Origin: TMP-24 sp041397305
GTDB lineage: Bacteria; Pseudomonadota; Alphaproteobacteria; Rhodobacterales; Rhodobacteraceae
Assembly (NCBI GenBank): GCA_041397305.1
Contig: JAWKWX010000012.1
Location: 20,495 to 84,494, forward strand
DNA: 64,000 nt
Reading direction: 5' to 3'
The position numbers were made by a program, and so were the translations under genes. Shown here in pieces: positions 16,816 to 25,078 of the stretch. The stretch's first letter is position 1. The number at the start of each line of letters is the position of its first letter. The notes beneath the pieces were generated by a model that was given only the letters and a program-made list of their open reading frames with translations, was not told the DNA's origin and ran no database searches.

Positions 16816-17117
16816 TGCGGATCGTACCCCACACCGCGCTCGTCGCCGCGGCATTCCTTGCTGCCTGCGGCCCGATGAGCGTCGAGCGGGCCGAGCGGGA
16901 ATGTTTCCAGCGCGCCCGTCTCGCTGCCGCGCCGCGCGGCACGGTCGCGGTGGGCGTCGGCTCTGGCGGGCACACGCGCGCGGGGTTGAGCCTGTCGGTC
17001 TCATCCGATTATCTTCAGGGCCGCGATCCGTCGGCGGTCTATGACGCTTGCGTCGTTCAAAAATCCGGCCTGCCGCCCAGCCGGCCGCTTTACACCCGAC
17101 CCGATTGGCAGGGATAA
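16815..17117 (+). CDS. small lipoprotein inserted between sdhA and sdhB
   Basis: 100 residues starting at an ATG that shares a base with the sdhA stop (TGATG), so translation is probably coupled. A lipoprotein signal is clear: MRIVPHTALVAAAFLAACGP, with lipobox LAAC and Cys18. The mature part has two further cysteines (ERECFQRARL, DACVVQK) and a Gly-rich stretch GVGSGGHTRAGLSLSVSSDY. It starts and ends within the sdh operon and is followed three bases later by sdhB. Function is unknown. The periplasmic lipid-anchored location is opposite to the catalytic SdhAB side, so a role in complex II assembly is only a guess. Confidence 0.85.
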   Translation: MRIVPHTALVAAAFLAACGPMSVERAERECFQRARLAAAPRGTVAVGVGSGGHTRAGLSLSVSSDYLQGRDPSAVYDACVVQKSGLPPSRPLYTRPDWQG

Positions 17118-17120
17118 GTC

Positions 17121-17897
17121 ATGGTCCAGTTCACGCTTCCAAAAAACTCCAAGGTCCGCGTCGGCAAGACCTGGCCGCGCCCGGACGCCAGGAATGTCCG
17201 CAAGTTCCAGATCTATCGCTGGGACCCGGACAAGGGCGAGAACCCGCGGGTGGATACCTATTTCCTCGACATGGACAAGTGCGGGCCGATGGTCCTGGAT
17301 GCGCTGATCAAGATCAAGAACGAGGTCGATCCGACACTGACCTTCCGCCGGTCCTGCCGGGAAGGGATCTGCGGGTCCTGCGCGATGAACATCGACGGGA
17401 TCAACACGCTCGCCTGCATCTACGGGCTTGATGAAATCAAGGGCGACGTGAAGATCTATCCGCTACCCCACATGCCGGTGGTGAAAGACTTGATCCCCGA
17501 CCTGACCCATTTCTACGCCCAGCATGCCTCGATCATGCCCTGGCTTGAGACGAAGACAAACCGCCCTGCCAAGGAATGGCGCCAGTCGATCGAGGACCGC
17601 AAGAAGCTCGACGGGCTTTATGAATGCGTGATGTGTGCCTCCTGCTCGACCGCCTGTCCGTCCTACTGGTGGAACTCCGACCGCTATCTTGGCCCGGCGG
17701 CGCTGTTGCATGCCTACCGCTGGATCATCGATAGCCGCGACGAGGCGACCGGCGAGCGGCTGGACGATCTGGAAGATCCGTTCAAGCTTTACCGCTGCCA
17801 TACGATCATGAACTGCGCCAAGACCTGCCCCAAGGGGCTGAACCCGGCCAAGGCGATTGCCGAGATCAAGAAGATGATGGTCGAGCGGGTGGTGTGA
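17121..17897 (+). CDS. sdhB: succinate dehydrogenase iron-sulfur subunit
   Basis: Carries electrons from FAD to quinone through three Fe-S clusters. It is 258 residues. The [2Fe-2S] ligands are in SCREGICGSCAMNIDGINTL plus the next Cys. The [4Fe-4S] and [3Fe-4S] ligands are in CVMCASCSTACPSYWWN and CHTIMNCAKTCPKGLNPAKA. The N-terminus MVQFTLPKNSKVRVGKTWP is typical of alphaproteobacteria. It follows the lipoprotein gene by three bases and is followed by the mini beta-helix gene after one base. Confidence 0.98.
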   Translation: MVQFTLPKNSKVRVGKTWPRPDARNVRKFQIYRWDPDKGENPRVDTYFLDMDKCGPMVLDALIKIKNEVDPTLTFRRSCREGICGSCAMNIDGINTLACIYGLDEIKGDVKIYPLPHMPVVKDLIPDLTHFYAQHASIMPWLETKTNRPAKEWRQSIEDRKKLDGLYECVMCASCSTACPSYWWNSDRYLGPAALLHAYRWIIDSRDEATGERLDDLEDPFKLYRCHTIMNCAKTCPKGLNPAKAIAEIKKMMVERVV

Positions 17898-17898
17898 G

Positions 17899-18150
17899 AT
17901 GGAGCCGCAGGCGCCGCGGCGCGAGATGTATCCCGGCGACGCGATCCTGGAGGAGGATTGCACCTTCGCCGGGGTCGTGGGGGGCGACCTGACCATCGCA
18001 CCCGGCCGGAAGGTGACGCTGGGCGGCATGGTGCAGGGCAATCTGATCGTGGGCGAGGGTGCCGAGGTGACCCTGCGCGGCATGATCGGGGGCGAGATCG
18101 TCAATCTGGGCGGCGAGATCTCCGGCCCGGGCATGGTGGCGCGGGGCTGA
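17899..18150 (+). CDS. mini beta-helix (bactofilin-like) protein
   Basis: 83 residues. After about 20 residues the sequence is a short-period beta-helix repeat: CTFAGVVGGDLTIAPGRKVT, LGGMVQGNLIVGEGAEVTLR, then GMIGGEIVNLGGEI. Each turn carries the G-x-(I/L/V) pattern seen in bactofilins and polymer-forming cytoskeletal proteins, although those are normally longer than 100 residues. It starts one base after sdhB and so appears to be the last cistron of the sdh operon. It may be a small cytoplasmic scaffold or a trimming of a bactofilin; no function is known. Confidence 0.7.
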   Translation: MEPQAPRREMYPGDAILEEDCTFAGVVGGDLTIAPGRKVTLGGMVQGNLIVGEGAEVTLRGMIGGEIVNLGGEISGPGMVARG

Positions 18151-18163
18151 CGGCCCGAACCTG

Positions 18164-18697
18164 TCAACCGGCCACGATTTCGACCTCGGCCTTCGACAGG
18201 CGCCGGTAGAGCCGCGCCGTGCGGTAAAGCGGCCACCAGTCGTAGAGGAAGGTCTCGATCGGACGCCAGTTCGACACCCAGCCAAGAATGGCAAGTCCTT
18301 CGCCGAGAAACTGGGTCAGGGGGCTGTCGCCCAGAAGGCCCGGCAGGGCGCGGCGGGCGAGAAGGCACAGCGTGAACATCGTGAGGCCCACCAGCAGGTA
18401 GATGCGGCCGAGGCGGAACTGTTCGCGCCGGTCACGCTCGGCCGAGGCCAGCCAGTCGGTGAAATTCTGACGGATGGCAGGGCCGATCTCGCCGACGTCG
18501 GCGCGGGTGGCCTCTGCGGCGGGCATGTGGATGCGCAGAAGGAAGGCCGCGTCCGATGGCGCCTCCCGCGCCCAGCCGACGACATAGCTGATCGCCTTGG
18601 GGTCCAGATCGCGTTCGTGAAAGGGCGACGGATCGAGGCTTTCGAACAGGGCCTCGGTGCGCGCGACGCTGAGGTCGATGATGGTTCGTGCGGACAT
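18164..18697 (-). CDS. conserved membrane protein of unknown function
   Basis: 177 residues from the ATG at 18697 (MSARTIIDLSVARTEALFES); the longer ORF is antisense to nothing useful. Residues 1-90 are soluble and include PFHERDLDPKAISYVVGWAR. Two hydrophobic segments follow (GRIYLLVGLTMFTLCLLARR and FLGEGLAILGWVSNW), and the tail is basic (YRTARLYRRLSKAEVEIVAG). No family name is recalled. It converges on the sdh operon 13 bp away. Confidence 0.75.
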   Translation of the reverse strand: MSARTIIDLSVARTEALFESLDPSPFHERDLDPKAISYVVGWAREAPSDAAFLLRIHMPAAEATRADVGEIGPAIRQNFTDWLASAERDRREQFRLGRIYLLVGLTMFTLCLLARRALPGLLGDSPLTQFLGEGLAILGWVSNWRPIETFLYDWWPLYRTARLYRRLSKAEVEIVAG

Positions 18698-18737
18698 GGT
18701 GCCTCCCGCCGCCAGACTAGCGAGGGAACCACATGGT

Positions 18738-19580
18738 TCAAGCCGCCGGATCGGGCAGGGTGCGCGTGGCACCGGACAGGCGCACGCGGCCACCAGGGCT
18801 GGCAGGCGCCTCGACGCGGATCTCGCAGGGAACGCCCATGTCCTCGCCCTGGCGGATGGTGAAGCGCCCGCCGGGCATCCCCGGCCAGCCCAGATCGACA
18901 AGCGCGCCCGCGAGCGCCGCTGCCGCCGCGCCGGTCGCGGGGTCTTCAACAAGACCGCCGATGGCGAAGGCGTTTCGAACGTGAAAAAGCGCGGGACCAT
19001 CCGCCACGGCAAGGCAGATCGTGGTCCACCGCTCGACCTCCATCAGCGCCTTCACCGGCTGGAACGGATAGGCCATGGCGGCAAGGCGCGCGCGATCCTT
19101 CAGGAACAGGATCGGGTGGCGGTTTCCGGCATCGCCGAGCCGGGGCGGCAGCCGCAGGTCGAGGTCGGCGGCGCTCAGGCCGAAATGCCCCAGCAAGACG
19201 TCGCGCAACCCCGTTTCGAGTGGTGAGGAGCGGGACGGTGGCGAGATCAGCGTCGCGCTGCCCTCGCCATCGGTCTCGACCGCGATCGTCGCTTCGTTCA
19301 GGGTCAGTGCGTAGCTGCCGGGACCATTCCGGCGACCCAGCGCCGCGCCGAGGGCAATCGTGGCATGGCCGCAGAAGGCGACCTCGGCCTCCGGCGCGAA
19401 ATAGCGCACGCGCCATCCGCCCCCGGTCAGGGGCGCGGCAAAGGCGGATTCTGCATAGCCGACCTCGCGCGCTGTCGCCTGCATTTCCACCGGGTCGGGC
19501 ATCCGGTCCGCGATCACGACGCCCGCAGGATTGCCACCCTGGCCCCCTGCGGTGAAGGCTGCAATCCGTTCGACGATCAT
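18738..19580 (-). CDS. PhzF family phenazine-biosynthesis-like isomerase/epimerase
   Basis: 280 residues from the ATG at 19580, which has GGGGAGAAA upstream. PhzF fold signatures are present: FTAGGQGGNPAGVV at the N-terminus, the catalytic Glu in GYAESAFA, the second-domain mirror ALMEVERWTTICLAVADG, and FAIGGLVEDPATGAAAAALA. Members catalyse proton shifts in small metabolites; the substrate is unknown for most. It starts divergently from the small protein at 19791. Confidence 0.9.
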   Translation of the reverse strand: MIVERIAAFTAGGQGGNPAGVVIADRMPDPVEMQATAREVGYAESAFAAPLTGGGWRVRYFAPEAEVAFCGHATIALGAALGRRNGPGSYALTLNEATIAVETDGEGSATLISPPSRSSPLETGLRDVLLGHFGLSAADLDLRLPPRLGDAGNRHPILFLKDRARLAAMAYPFQPVKALMEVERWTTICLAVADGPALFHVRNAFAIGGLVEDPATGAAAAALAGALVDLGWPGMPGGRFTIRQGEDMGVPCEIRVEAPASPGGRVRLSGATRTLPDPAA

Positions 19581-19790
19581 GGCCGGTTTCTCCCCTTGTG
19601 CGGCAAAAGTAGACGAACCGCCTGCCAAAGCGCCAATGCAATCTTGTGGCGGGACCAATCACGGACGATCCTGGCGGAACGCTTGCGCTGGCTGCAATCC
19701 GGCCTTGCGCCATCAAACCTTGGTGGCGTGCGGATGAAAGGATTATGTCTGCAGGCAAGGGAGGGCAAACAGCCGACCCGGAGGTGCGAC

Positions 19791-19961
19791 ATGCACGACC
19801 TGAACAAGCAAACCCTCAAGCGAAACCCGCCTGTCGAGATCCCGCTGCAGTTCGTCTACTACCGGCCGCGGACGCAGCGCGCCCCGGATCTGCCCGCGCT
19901 GACACCGATCGAGCAGATGTACGCCTACTACCGTCCCGAACTGACGGGCTATCCGGTCTGA
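19791..19961 (+). CDS. 56-residue conserved-looking small protein
   Basis: A short gene with a strong ribosome-binding site (GGAGGTGCGAC before the ATG). The protein MHDLNKQTLKRNPPVEIPLQ continues with Tyr- and Pro-rich FVYYRPRTQRAPDLP and ends YAYYRPELTGYPV. The frame starts here; the long ORF containing it is not coding upstream. It has no transmembrane segment. The repeated YYRP motif (twice) is distinctive. Function unknown. Confidence 0.65.
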   Translation: MHDLNKQTLKRNPPVEIPLQFVYYRPRTQRAPDLPALTPIEQMYAYYRPELTGYPV

Positions 19962-20025
19962 GCGCTAGGTGCGGCCGGATCGCCATGATAGGCTCCGCAT
20001 ACATCATCTTGCCGGGGAGGGGCCG

Positions 20026-21180
20026 ATGAATCGCGCCGTGACGCTTCTGGTCGGGACGACCAAGGGTCTGTTTCTGATCAGGAACCTTGGAAAGGACGGA
20101 TGGTCGGTCTCCGGTCCCCATTGCGACGGCTGGCCGATCAACCATGCGGTGGGCGATCCCGATAGCGGCACGATCTGGGCGGGGGGCGGTGGCGACTGGT
20201 CGGGCGCGGGTGTCTGGTGGTCCGAAGATGGCGGCAAGACCTGGGATCTTGCCAAGCTCACCTCGGGCCAGATGGACGAGTGGGCGAAGGACGATCCCGA
20301 TTTCGCGGCGATGATAGGCTGGAAGGATGAACCCGCGCCATTCGGCAAGGACTTCGCTCAGGTCTGGTCGCTCGGGCTCGCGCATGGGGCGCTGCTGGCC
20401 GGGACGAAGCCCGCGAACCTTCTGGAAAGCCGCGACGGCGGCCGGACTTGGGCACGGGTGGACGGCCTGACCGATCACCCCTCGCGCGCGGACTGGAACG
20501 GCGGCGCGGCGGGGCTGGTTCTGCATACGATCCTCGCCCATCCCTCTGACCCGAAGAAGCTCTGGGTCGGCATTTCCGCCGCCGGCGTCTTTGCCAGCGA
20601 GGATGGCGGCAAGACATGGGACCGCCGCAACCGGCTGTCGAACGCCGAGGCCTGCGGCCAGCACCACCACCCCGCTGCGCCGAAGGACGGCGAGGTTGGC
20701 CATTGCGTCCACAACATGATGCGCGCGCCGGGACCGGGCGAGGTGATCTATCAGCAGAACCACCACGGCGTCTGGCGCAGCCCCGACGGCGGGCGCAGCT
20801 GGGAAGACATCACCGAGGGCCTGCCCTCGACCTTCGGTTTCCCGATCCGCGTCCATCCGCGCGACGCAGACACGATCTGGACGCTGCCCTTGAACGGCGA
20901 CAGCCAGGGCCGCTTTCCGCCCGGGGCCTCGGCCGCCGTCTGGCGGTCGCGCGACGCAGGCAAGAGCTGGCAGGCGATGCGCGAGGGGCTTCCGCAGCAG
21001 AATTGCTTCTTCACCGTCCTGAGGCAGGCCATGGCGGGCGACACGGGCGATCCGGCGGGCATCTATTTCGGCACCAATTCCGGCTCGGTCTTCGCAAGCC
21101 TCGACGAAGGCGACAGCTGGCAGGAGGTGGCCCGCCATCTGCCGACCGTCCTTGCCGTCGAAGTGCTGGAACGCCCATAG
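20026..21180 (+). CDS. Asp-box (BNR) beta-propeller protein, sialidase/VPS10-like
   Basis: 384 residues from the ATG at 20026 (GGGGAGGGGCCG upstream). About six Asp-box repeats (S-x-D-x-G-x-(T/S)-W) are visible: SEDGGKTWDLAK, SRDGGRTWARV, SEDGGKTWDRR, SPDGGRSWEDI, SRDAGKSWQAM and SLDEGDSWQEV, giving a seven-bladed-propeller-like protein. No signal peptide is evident, so it may be cytoplasmic. The Arg triad of true sialidases is not clear, so glycosidase activity should not be assumed. A small membrane-protein gene follows after 41 bases. Confidence 0.85.
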   Translation: MNRAVTLLVGTTKGLFLIRNLGKDGWSVSGPHCDGWPINHAVGDPDSGTIWAGGGGDWSGAGVWWSEDGGKTWDLAKLTSGQMDEWAKDDPDFAAMIGWKDEPAPFGKDFAQVWSLGLAHGALLAGTKPANLLESRDGGRTWARVDGLTDHPSRADWNGGAAGLVLHTILAHPSDPKKLWVGISAAGVFASEDGGKTWDRRNRLSNAEACGQHHHPAAPKDGEVGHCVHNMMRAPGPGEVIYQQNHHGVWRSPDGGRSWEDITEGLPSTFGFPIRVHPRDADTIWTLPLNGDSQGRFPPGASAAVWRSRDAGKSWQAMREGLPQQNCFFTVLRQAMAGDTGDPAGIYFGTNSGSVFASLDEGDSWQEVARHLPTVLAVEVLERP

Positions 21181-21221
21181 GGCTTGCGCCGCGCGGTCCG
21201 GGCCTCCATCAGTCAGCGATC

Positions 21222-21476
21222 ATGCCGCTTGTCAGCTCCGACACCCGTCAGGCGATCCGCGGCCGCGTCCGGCGGTTGCTGGTGCGGATCAACCGCCGCG
21301 TGCCGCCCGGTGCGCGGGCGGCGCTGGGGCTCTGTCTCATCATCGGCGGGATATTCGGTTTCCTGCCCGTCCTCGGCTTCTGGATGGTTCCGCTCGGGCT
21401 TGGCGTCGTCTGGCTCGACCTCCGTGCCTGGCGCCGGATGCGCAAGGGTCGGCGCAGCGACCCGCCTCAGCCTTGA
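21222..21476 (+). CDS. small membrane protein
   Basis: 84 residues from the ATG at 21222. It has a basic N-terminus (RQAIRGRVRRLLVRINRRVP), then two hydrophobic helices or a hairpin (ALGLCLIIGGIFGFLPVLGF, WMVPLGLGVVWLDLRA) and a basic tail. The GGxxGFLPVLG element is common in small Rhodobacteraceae membrane proteins. Function unknown. Confidence 0.65.
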   Translation: MPLVSSDTRQAIRGRVRRLLVRINRRVPPGARAALGLCLIIGGIFGFLPVLGFWMVPLGLGVVWLDLRAWRRMRKGRRSDPPQP

Positions 21477-21506
21477 CGCCGCTGCGCATGGCGATAGGGA
21501 TCGGGC

Positions 21507-21704
21507 ATGCCGCTTCTCCTTCTGCTCCTGCTGGTTTCGGTCCTTCTTTACCTCTGGCTGTCGCGCCGGGGGACGACACTGACGCGAACCTGTCGCTGGC
21601 GGCTCGACCTGGCCGAGGGGCCGGGACGCTATCGCTGCGCCGCCTGTGGCGCGACCTGTCAGGGCGCGCCGCGCGCCTGCCTGAACCCGGACCGATCCGA
21701 TTGA
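21507..21704 (+). CDS. 65-residue membrane-anchored protein with a CxxC motif
   Basis: A single N-terminal transmembrane segment (MPLLLLLLLVSVLLYLWLSR) is followed by a short domain with YRCAACGATCQGAPRACLNP, four Cys that could bind zinc. It starts 30 bases after the previous small gene and stops before the DUF1989 gene. Small size makes it uncertain, but the composition is coherent. Confidence 0.6.
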   Translation: MPLLLLLLLVSVLLYLWLSRRGTTLTRTCRWRLDLAEGPGRYRCAACGATCQGAPRACLNPDRSD

Positions 21705-21753
21705 CCGCATCGCTCCGCCCCGGCAAGGATGGCCGGGCGAGTGGAGGACCGAC

Positions 21754-22620
21754 ATGAAGCTTCAGACACCCGAGACGATCGTCCCCGCCGATGGCGCGGC
21801 GCGCAAGGCGGTGGCGCCGGTCATCTGCTATCCGGTCGAGGGCCTGCCGCCCGCGCCGCTGTCCCTCTATCAGGCTGCGCGCCGGTCGCTGCAGCCGGTA
21901 GGTGACGTTCTGGTGCCGCCGCGCGAGGCGCGCTGTTTTCAGGTGCCCCGAGGGCATTTCTTCCGCATCCGTTCGGTCGAGGGGCCGCAAGTCGGCGATC
22001 TGAACCTGTGGAATGCGGCCGATCTGGGCGAGCGGTTCTATTCCGGCAAGACGCGCGCGCTCCATGGCACGCATCTGTCGACGGGCGACAGGCTGTGGTC
22101 GTCCTTCCCCGCCTTGCGCCCGATGGCAACGATCACCCATGACACGCTCGACTGGTACGGGTTCGACGCTTTCGGCGGGTCGGTCCATGACGTGATCGGC
22201 ACGCGCTGCGATCCCTATACCCACAACCTGCTGAGCCACGGTGGCCAGTATCACCATTGCTGCCATTCGAATCTCACGCGTGCGCTTGCTGCCGAAACCG
22301 GGCTTTCGCCGCCGGAGGCGGAGATGCATGTGCATGACGTGCTGAACGTCTTCATGTGCACCGGCTTCACCCGCGACACCGGACAATATTTCATGAAGGC
22401 CTCGCCGGCCAGGCCCGGCGACTATCTGGAATTCTTCGCCGAGATCGACCTTCTGGGCGCGCTGTCGGCCTGTCCGGGCGGCGACTGTTCGGCCGAACAT
22501 TCCTCGGACACTGCCGCCTGTCATCCGCTGCTGGTCGAGATACTGCGGCCCGATCCGGCGGCACTTGCCGACTGGCAGGCGCCGGCGCGGAGTGGCTATG
22601 ACCGCAGCCACGGGCTTTGA
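21754..22620 (+). CDS. DUF1989 / urea carboxylase-associated family protein
   Basis: 288 residues. The family pattern is clear: VPRGHFFRIRSVEGPQVGDL, NLWNAADLGERFYSGKTRAL and HLSTGDRLWSSFPALRPMAT, followed by a possible metal-binding stretch GGQYHHCCHSNL and later MHVHDVLNVFMCTGF. These proteins often sit by urea or allophanate genes and act on small nitrogenous substrates, but the reaction is unproven. Here the nearest genes give no such context. Confidence 0.85.
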   Translation: MKLQTPETIVPADGAARKAVAPVICYPVEGLPPAPLSLYQAARRSLQPVGDVLVPPREARCFQVPRGHFFRIRSVEGPQVGDLNLWNAADLGERFYSGKTRALHGTHLSTGDRLWSSFPALRPMATITHDTLDWYGFDAFGGSVHDVIGTRCDPYTHNLLSHGGQYHHCCHSNLTRALAAETGLSPPEAEMHVHDVLNVFMCTGFTRDTGQYFMKASPARPGDYLEFFAEIDLLGALSACPGGDCSAEHSSDTAACHPLLVEILRPDPAALADWQAPARSGYDRSHGL

Positions 22621-22623
22621 GCC

Positions 22624-23598
22624 CTAGCAATAGCGCTCGATCGCCAGAAGCTGGCCGTCGCCATAGCGATCCCCCGCCGCGAAACCGGCGGGCAGGATGC
22701 GCTCGATCTCGGCACGGTCCCCGGCCGTCAGATCCGGCAGAGGCAGCCATTCCCTGAGCCGCTCGGCCGACCGTGTGCCGGGGATCGGCACGACATGGGG
22801 CGCCGCGCCCATGACCCAGGCAAGCGCGGTGGCGGGCACCGTCCAGCCGCGCGCCGCGCAGAAGGCGCGGAACGGCTCGATCCGGGCCTGGTTGCGCGCG
22901 AAGTTTGGCTGCGAAAACCGCGGGTTCTGGGTGCGGAAGCCATCGGTCACATTCTCGAAGGCCAGCGGCCGCTGGCCCAGCATCCCGCGTGCGAGCGGCG
23001 AAAAGGCGACGAAGGTCACGCCAAGCCGTCCGCATTCCTGGATCAGCCCCAGTTCCGGCTGGCGCGACCAGAGCGAATATTCGTTCTGCACCGCCCGGCA
23101 GGGATGGATCGCATGCGCCTCGCGCAGGGTCTCGGGCGCGATTTCCGACATGCCATAGCCGCCGATCTTGCCCTCGCGCTCAAGGTCCCTCAGCGTGCCG
23201 ATGACTTCGGCGAGTGGCCGCGCCTGTTCACGCCGGTGGATGTAGAACAGGTCCACATGATCCCGGCCCAGCCGCCTCAGAGACGCGTCCAGTTCGCTGC
23301 GCAGATGCGCCGCCGAATTATCCACCCGTCGCGGCGGACCGGCCACGAAGCTCGCCTTGGTGGCCAGAACGACCTCGGGCTTGCGCGAGGCGAGCCATGT
23401 GCCGATCACGGTTTCGCTGATGCCCATGCCGTAGATGTTGGCCGTGTCGATGAACGTGATGCCCGCCTCGTACATCGCGTCGAGGCAGGCGAGGCTTTCG
23501 GCTTCGGTCGTCGGGCCGAAAATGCCGCCAAAGGACATGGCGCCGAAACCAAGGGATGAGATCCTGGGGCCGGTCTGGCCGAGTGTCAGGGTGCGCAT
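22624..23598 (-). CDS. aldo/keto reductase
   Basis: 324 residues from the ATG at 23598, which has GAAGGACC upstream. It is an NADPH-dependent (beta/alpha)8-barrel reductase for aldehydes or ketones. N-terminus LGQTGPRISSLGFGAMSFGG; the catalytic tetrad is in ITFIDTANIYGMG (Asp, Tyr), ATKASF (Lys) and DLFYIHRREQ (His). The cofactor segment is VVPIPGTRSAERL near the C-terminus. The substrate is unknown. It converges with the DUF1989 gene (three bases apart) and its start is near the SHMT-like gene stop on the same strand. Confidence 0.93.
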   Translation of the reverse strand: MRTLTLGQTGPRISSLGFGAMSFGGIFGPTTEAESLACLDAMYEAGITFIDTANIYGMGISETVIGTWLASRKPEVVLATKASFVAGPPRRVDNSAAHLRSELDASLRRLGRDHVDLFYIHRREQARPLAEVIGTLRDLEREGKIGGYGMSEIAPETLREAHAIHPCRAVQNEYSLWSRQPELGLIQECGRLGVTFVAFSPLARGMLGQRPLAFENVTDGFRTQNPRFSQPNFARNQARIEPFRAFCAARGWTVPATALAWVMGAAPHVVPIPGTRSAERLREWLPLPDLTAGDRAEIERILPAGFAAGDRYGDGQLLAIERYC

Positions 23599-23650
23599 GG
23601 ATGGTCCTTCCGCCGGGGGGATGCCATCAAACCCCGGCGAATCGGAACGT

Positions 23651-24982
23651 TCAAGCCCGAATGTAATGCAGGCCGGAAAATGTCCGGCGCCAGTCGGAGA
23701 CCTTTGGCGCAAGCGCCGCCGGATCGTTCGCACGAAGCGCCTCGGCGATCAGTGCGGCCATGCGCTGCGCATCGCCGACCTTCACGCCCCGCCGCACCAG
23801 TTCCGGCGTGCCGATCCGGAGCCCGTTCAGATCGCCCGGCACGTCGGCAATGGGCAGGCCGATGCCGCAGGCAAGGAATCCCGCCTTGCGGAGCGCCTTC
23901 GAAGCCGTTTGCCCGCCGCCGAAGCCCGCCGCCTCGACGGCGAACTGGTGCGAGGCCGTGCAGCCTTGCGCGGCGGCAAAGACCGGCAGACCCTCGTCGG
24001 CCAACGCACGGGCCAGAGCGCGCGAAAGGGCAATCATTTCGGCCCCATAGGCGCGTCCGTGCTCGCGCCAGTCCAGAAGCGACATGGCCAGGGCCGCCAC
24101 CCGGCCCGCGTCGAAATTCGCGGTCATGCCGGGAAAGGCAATATGGTCTAGCCGCTCGGCGATGTCTGGCTCGTTCGTAACGATCAGTCCGCCTGCCGGG
24201 CCGCCAAGGCTCTTGTAGGTCGACATGGTCATCAGATGCGCGCCTTCGGCCAAGGGGTTCGCCCACTGGCCGCTGGCGATGATCCCGCATTGATGGGCGG
24301 CGTCGAAAAGGAGTTTCGCCCCCACCTCGTCGGCGATGGCGCGCACCTCGCGCACCGGATGGGGGAAGAGGTTCAGCGAGCCGCCAAGCGTGATCAGCTT
24401 TGGCCGGACGGTCCGCGCCAGGTCGCGCAACCCGTCGATGTCGACCGTGTAGCCGTCGGCATTCACCGGGGCGGCATGGGTCACAAGACCATATAGCCCC
24501 GCGCAGCCCGCACCATGGTGGGTGACATGGCCGCCGATGGTTGCGGGTGGCGCGATGATCGCGTCGCCCGGCCTGGTCAGCGCCATGAAGCCATAAAGGT
24601 TCGCCATCGCGCCGGAAAAGACCCGCACCTCGGCATAGGCCGCGCCGAAGATTTCGGCGGCGAGTTCGGCGGCGATCACCTCGATTTCCTCGATCGCCTC
24701 CAGGCCCATCTCGTACTTGTCGCCGGGATAGCCGAGCGACGGCCGAGACCCGAGCCCGCGCGCCAAGAGCGCCTCGGCGGCCGGGTTCATCACATTGGTC
24801 GCCGGGTTGAGGTTGAAACAGTCGCGGTCATGGATCTCGCCATTCATGGTGGCAAGCCGGTCGAGCCGCGCGGCGACCTCTGTCGCGGCGGCGGCCGTCG
24901 CGGCGGCCTGGCGCTGGATCAGCGCTTCGCAGGCCTCGGGCACCCAGGGGCGGCGGGCGAGATGGGGGGCAGTAGCGGTCAT
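23651..24982 (-). CDS. SHMT-like PLP-dependent enzyme
   Basis: 443 residues of fold-type I aminotransferase/hydroxymethyltransferase class. The PLP lysine lies in TYKSLGGPAGG, and DAAHQCGIIASGQ supplies the cofactor Asp-x-x-His. GYPGDKYEMGLEAIEEIEVI and NLNPATNVMNPAAEALLARG resemble serine hydroxymethyltransferase, but the sequence departs from housekeeping GlyA, so it may be a side-branch enzyme such as a 2-methylserine or related hydroxymethyltransferase (inference). It is divergent from a LysR regulator across 96 bp. Confidence 0.85.
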   Translation of the reverse strand: MTATAPHLARRPWVPEACEALIQRQAAATAAAATEVAARLDRLATMNGEIHDRDCFNLNPATNVMNPAAEALLARGLGSRPSLGYPGDKYEMGLEAIEEIEVIAAELAAEIFGAAYAEVRVFSGAMANLYGFMALTRPGDAIIAPPATIGGHVTHHGAGCAGLYGLVTHAAPVNADGYTVDIDGLRDLARTVRPKLITLGGSLNLFPHPVREVRAIADEVGAKLLFDAAHQCGIIASGQWANPLAEGAHLMTMSTYKSLGGPAGGLIVTNEPDIAERLDHIAFPGMTANFDAGRVAALAMSLLDWREHGRAYGAEMIALSRALARALADEGLPVFAAAQGCTASHQFAVEAAGFGGGQTASKALRKAGFLACGIGLPIADVPGDLNGLRIGTPELVRRGVKVGDAQRMAALIAEALRANDPAALAPKVSDWRRTFSGLHYIRA

Positions 24983-25078
24983 GCGATCCTCCTTGGCTTG
25001 TACAAATCATGCCGCGTCGGGGGTTGTGCCTGCAAAGCAGAATTGTAGAATTTTAGGCGTAGAAAAAATGAGTCATCA

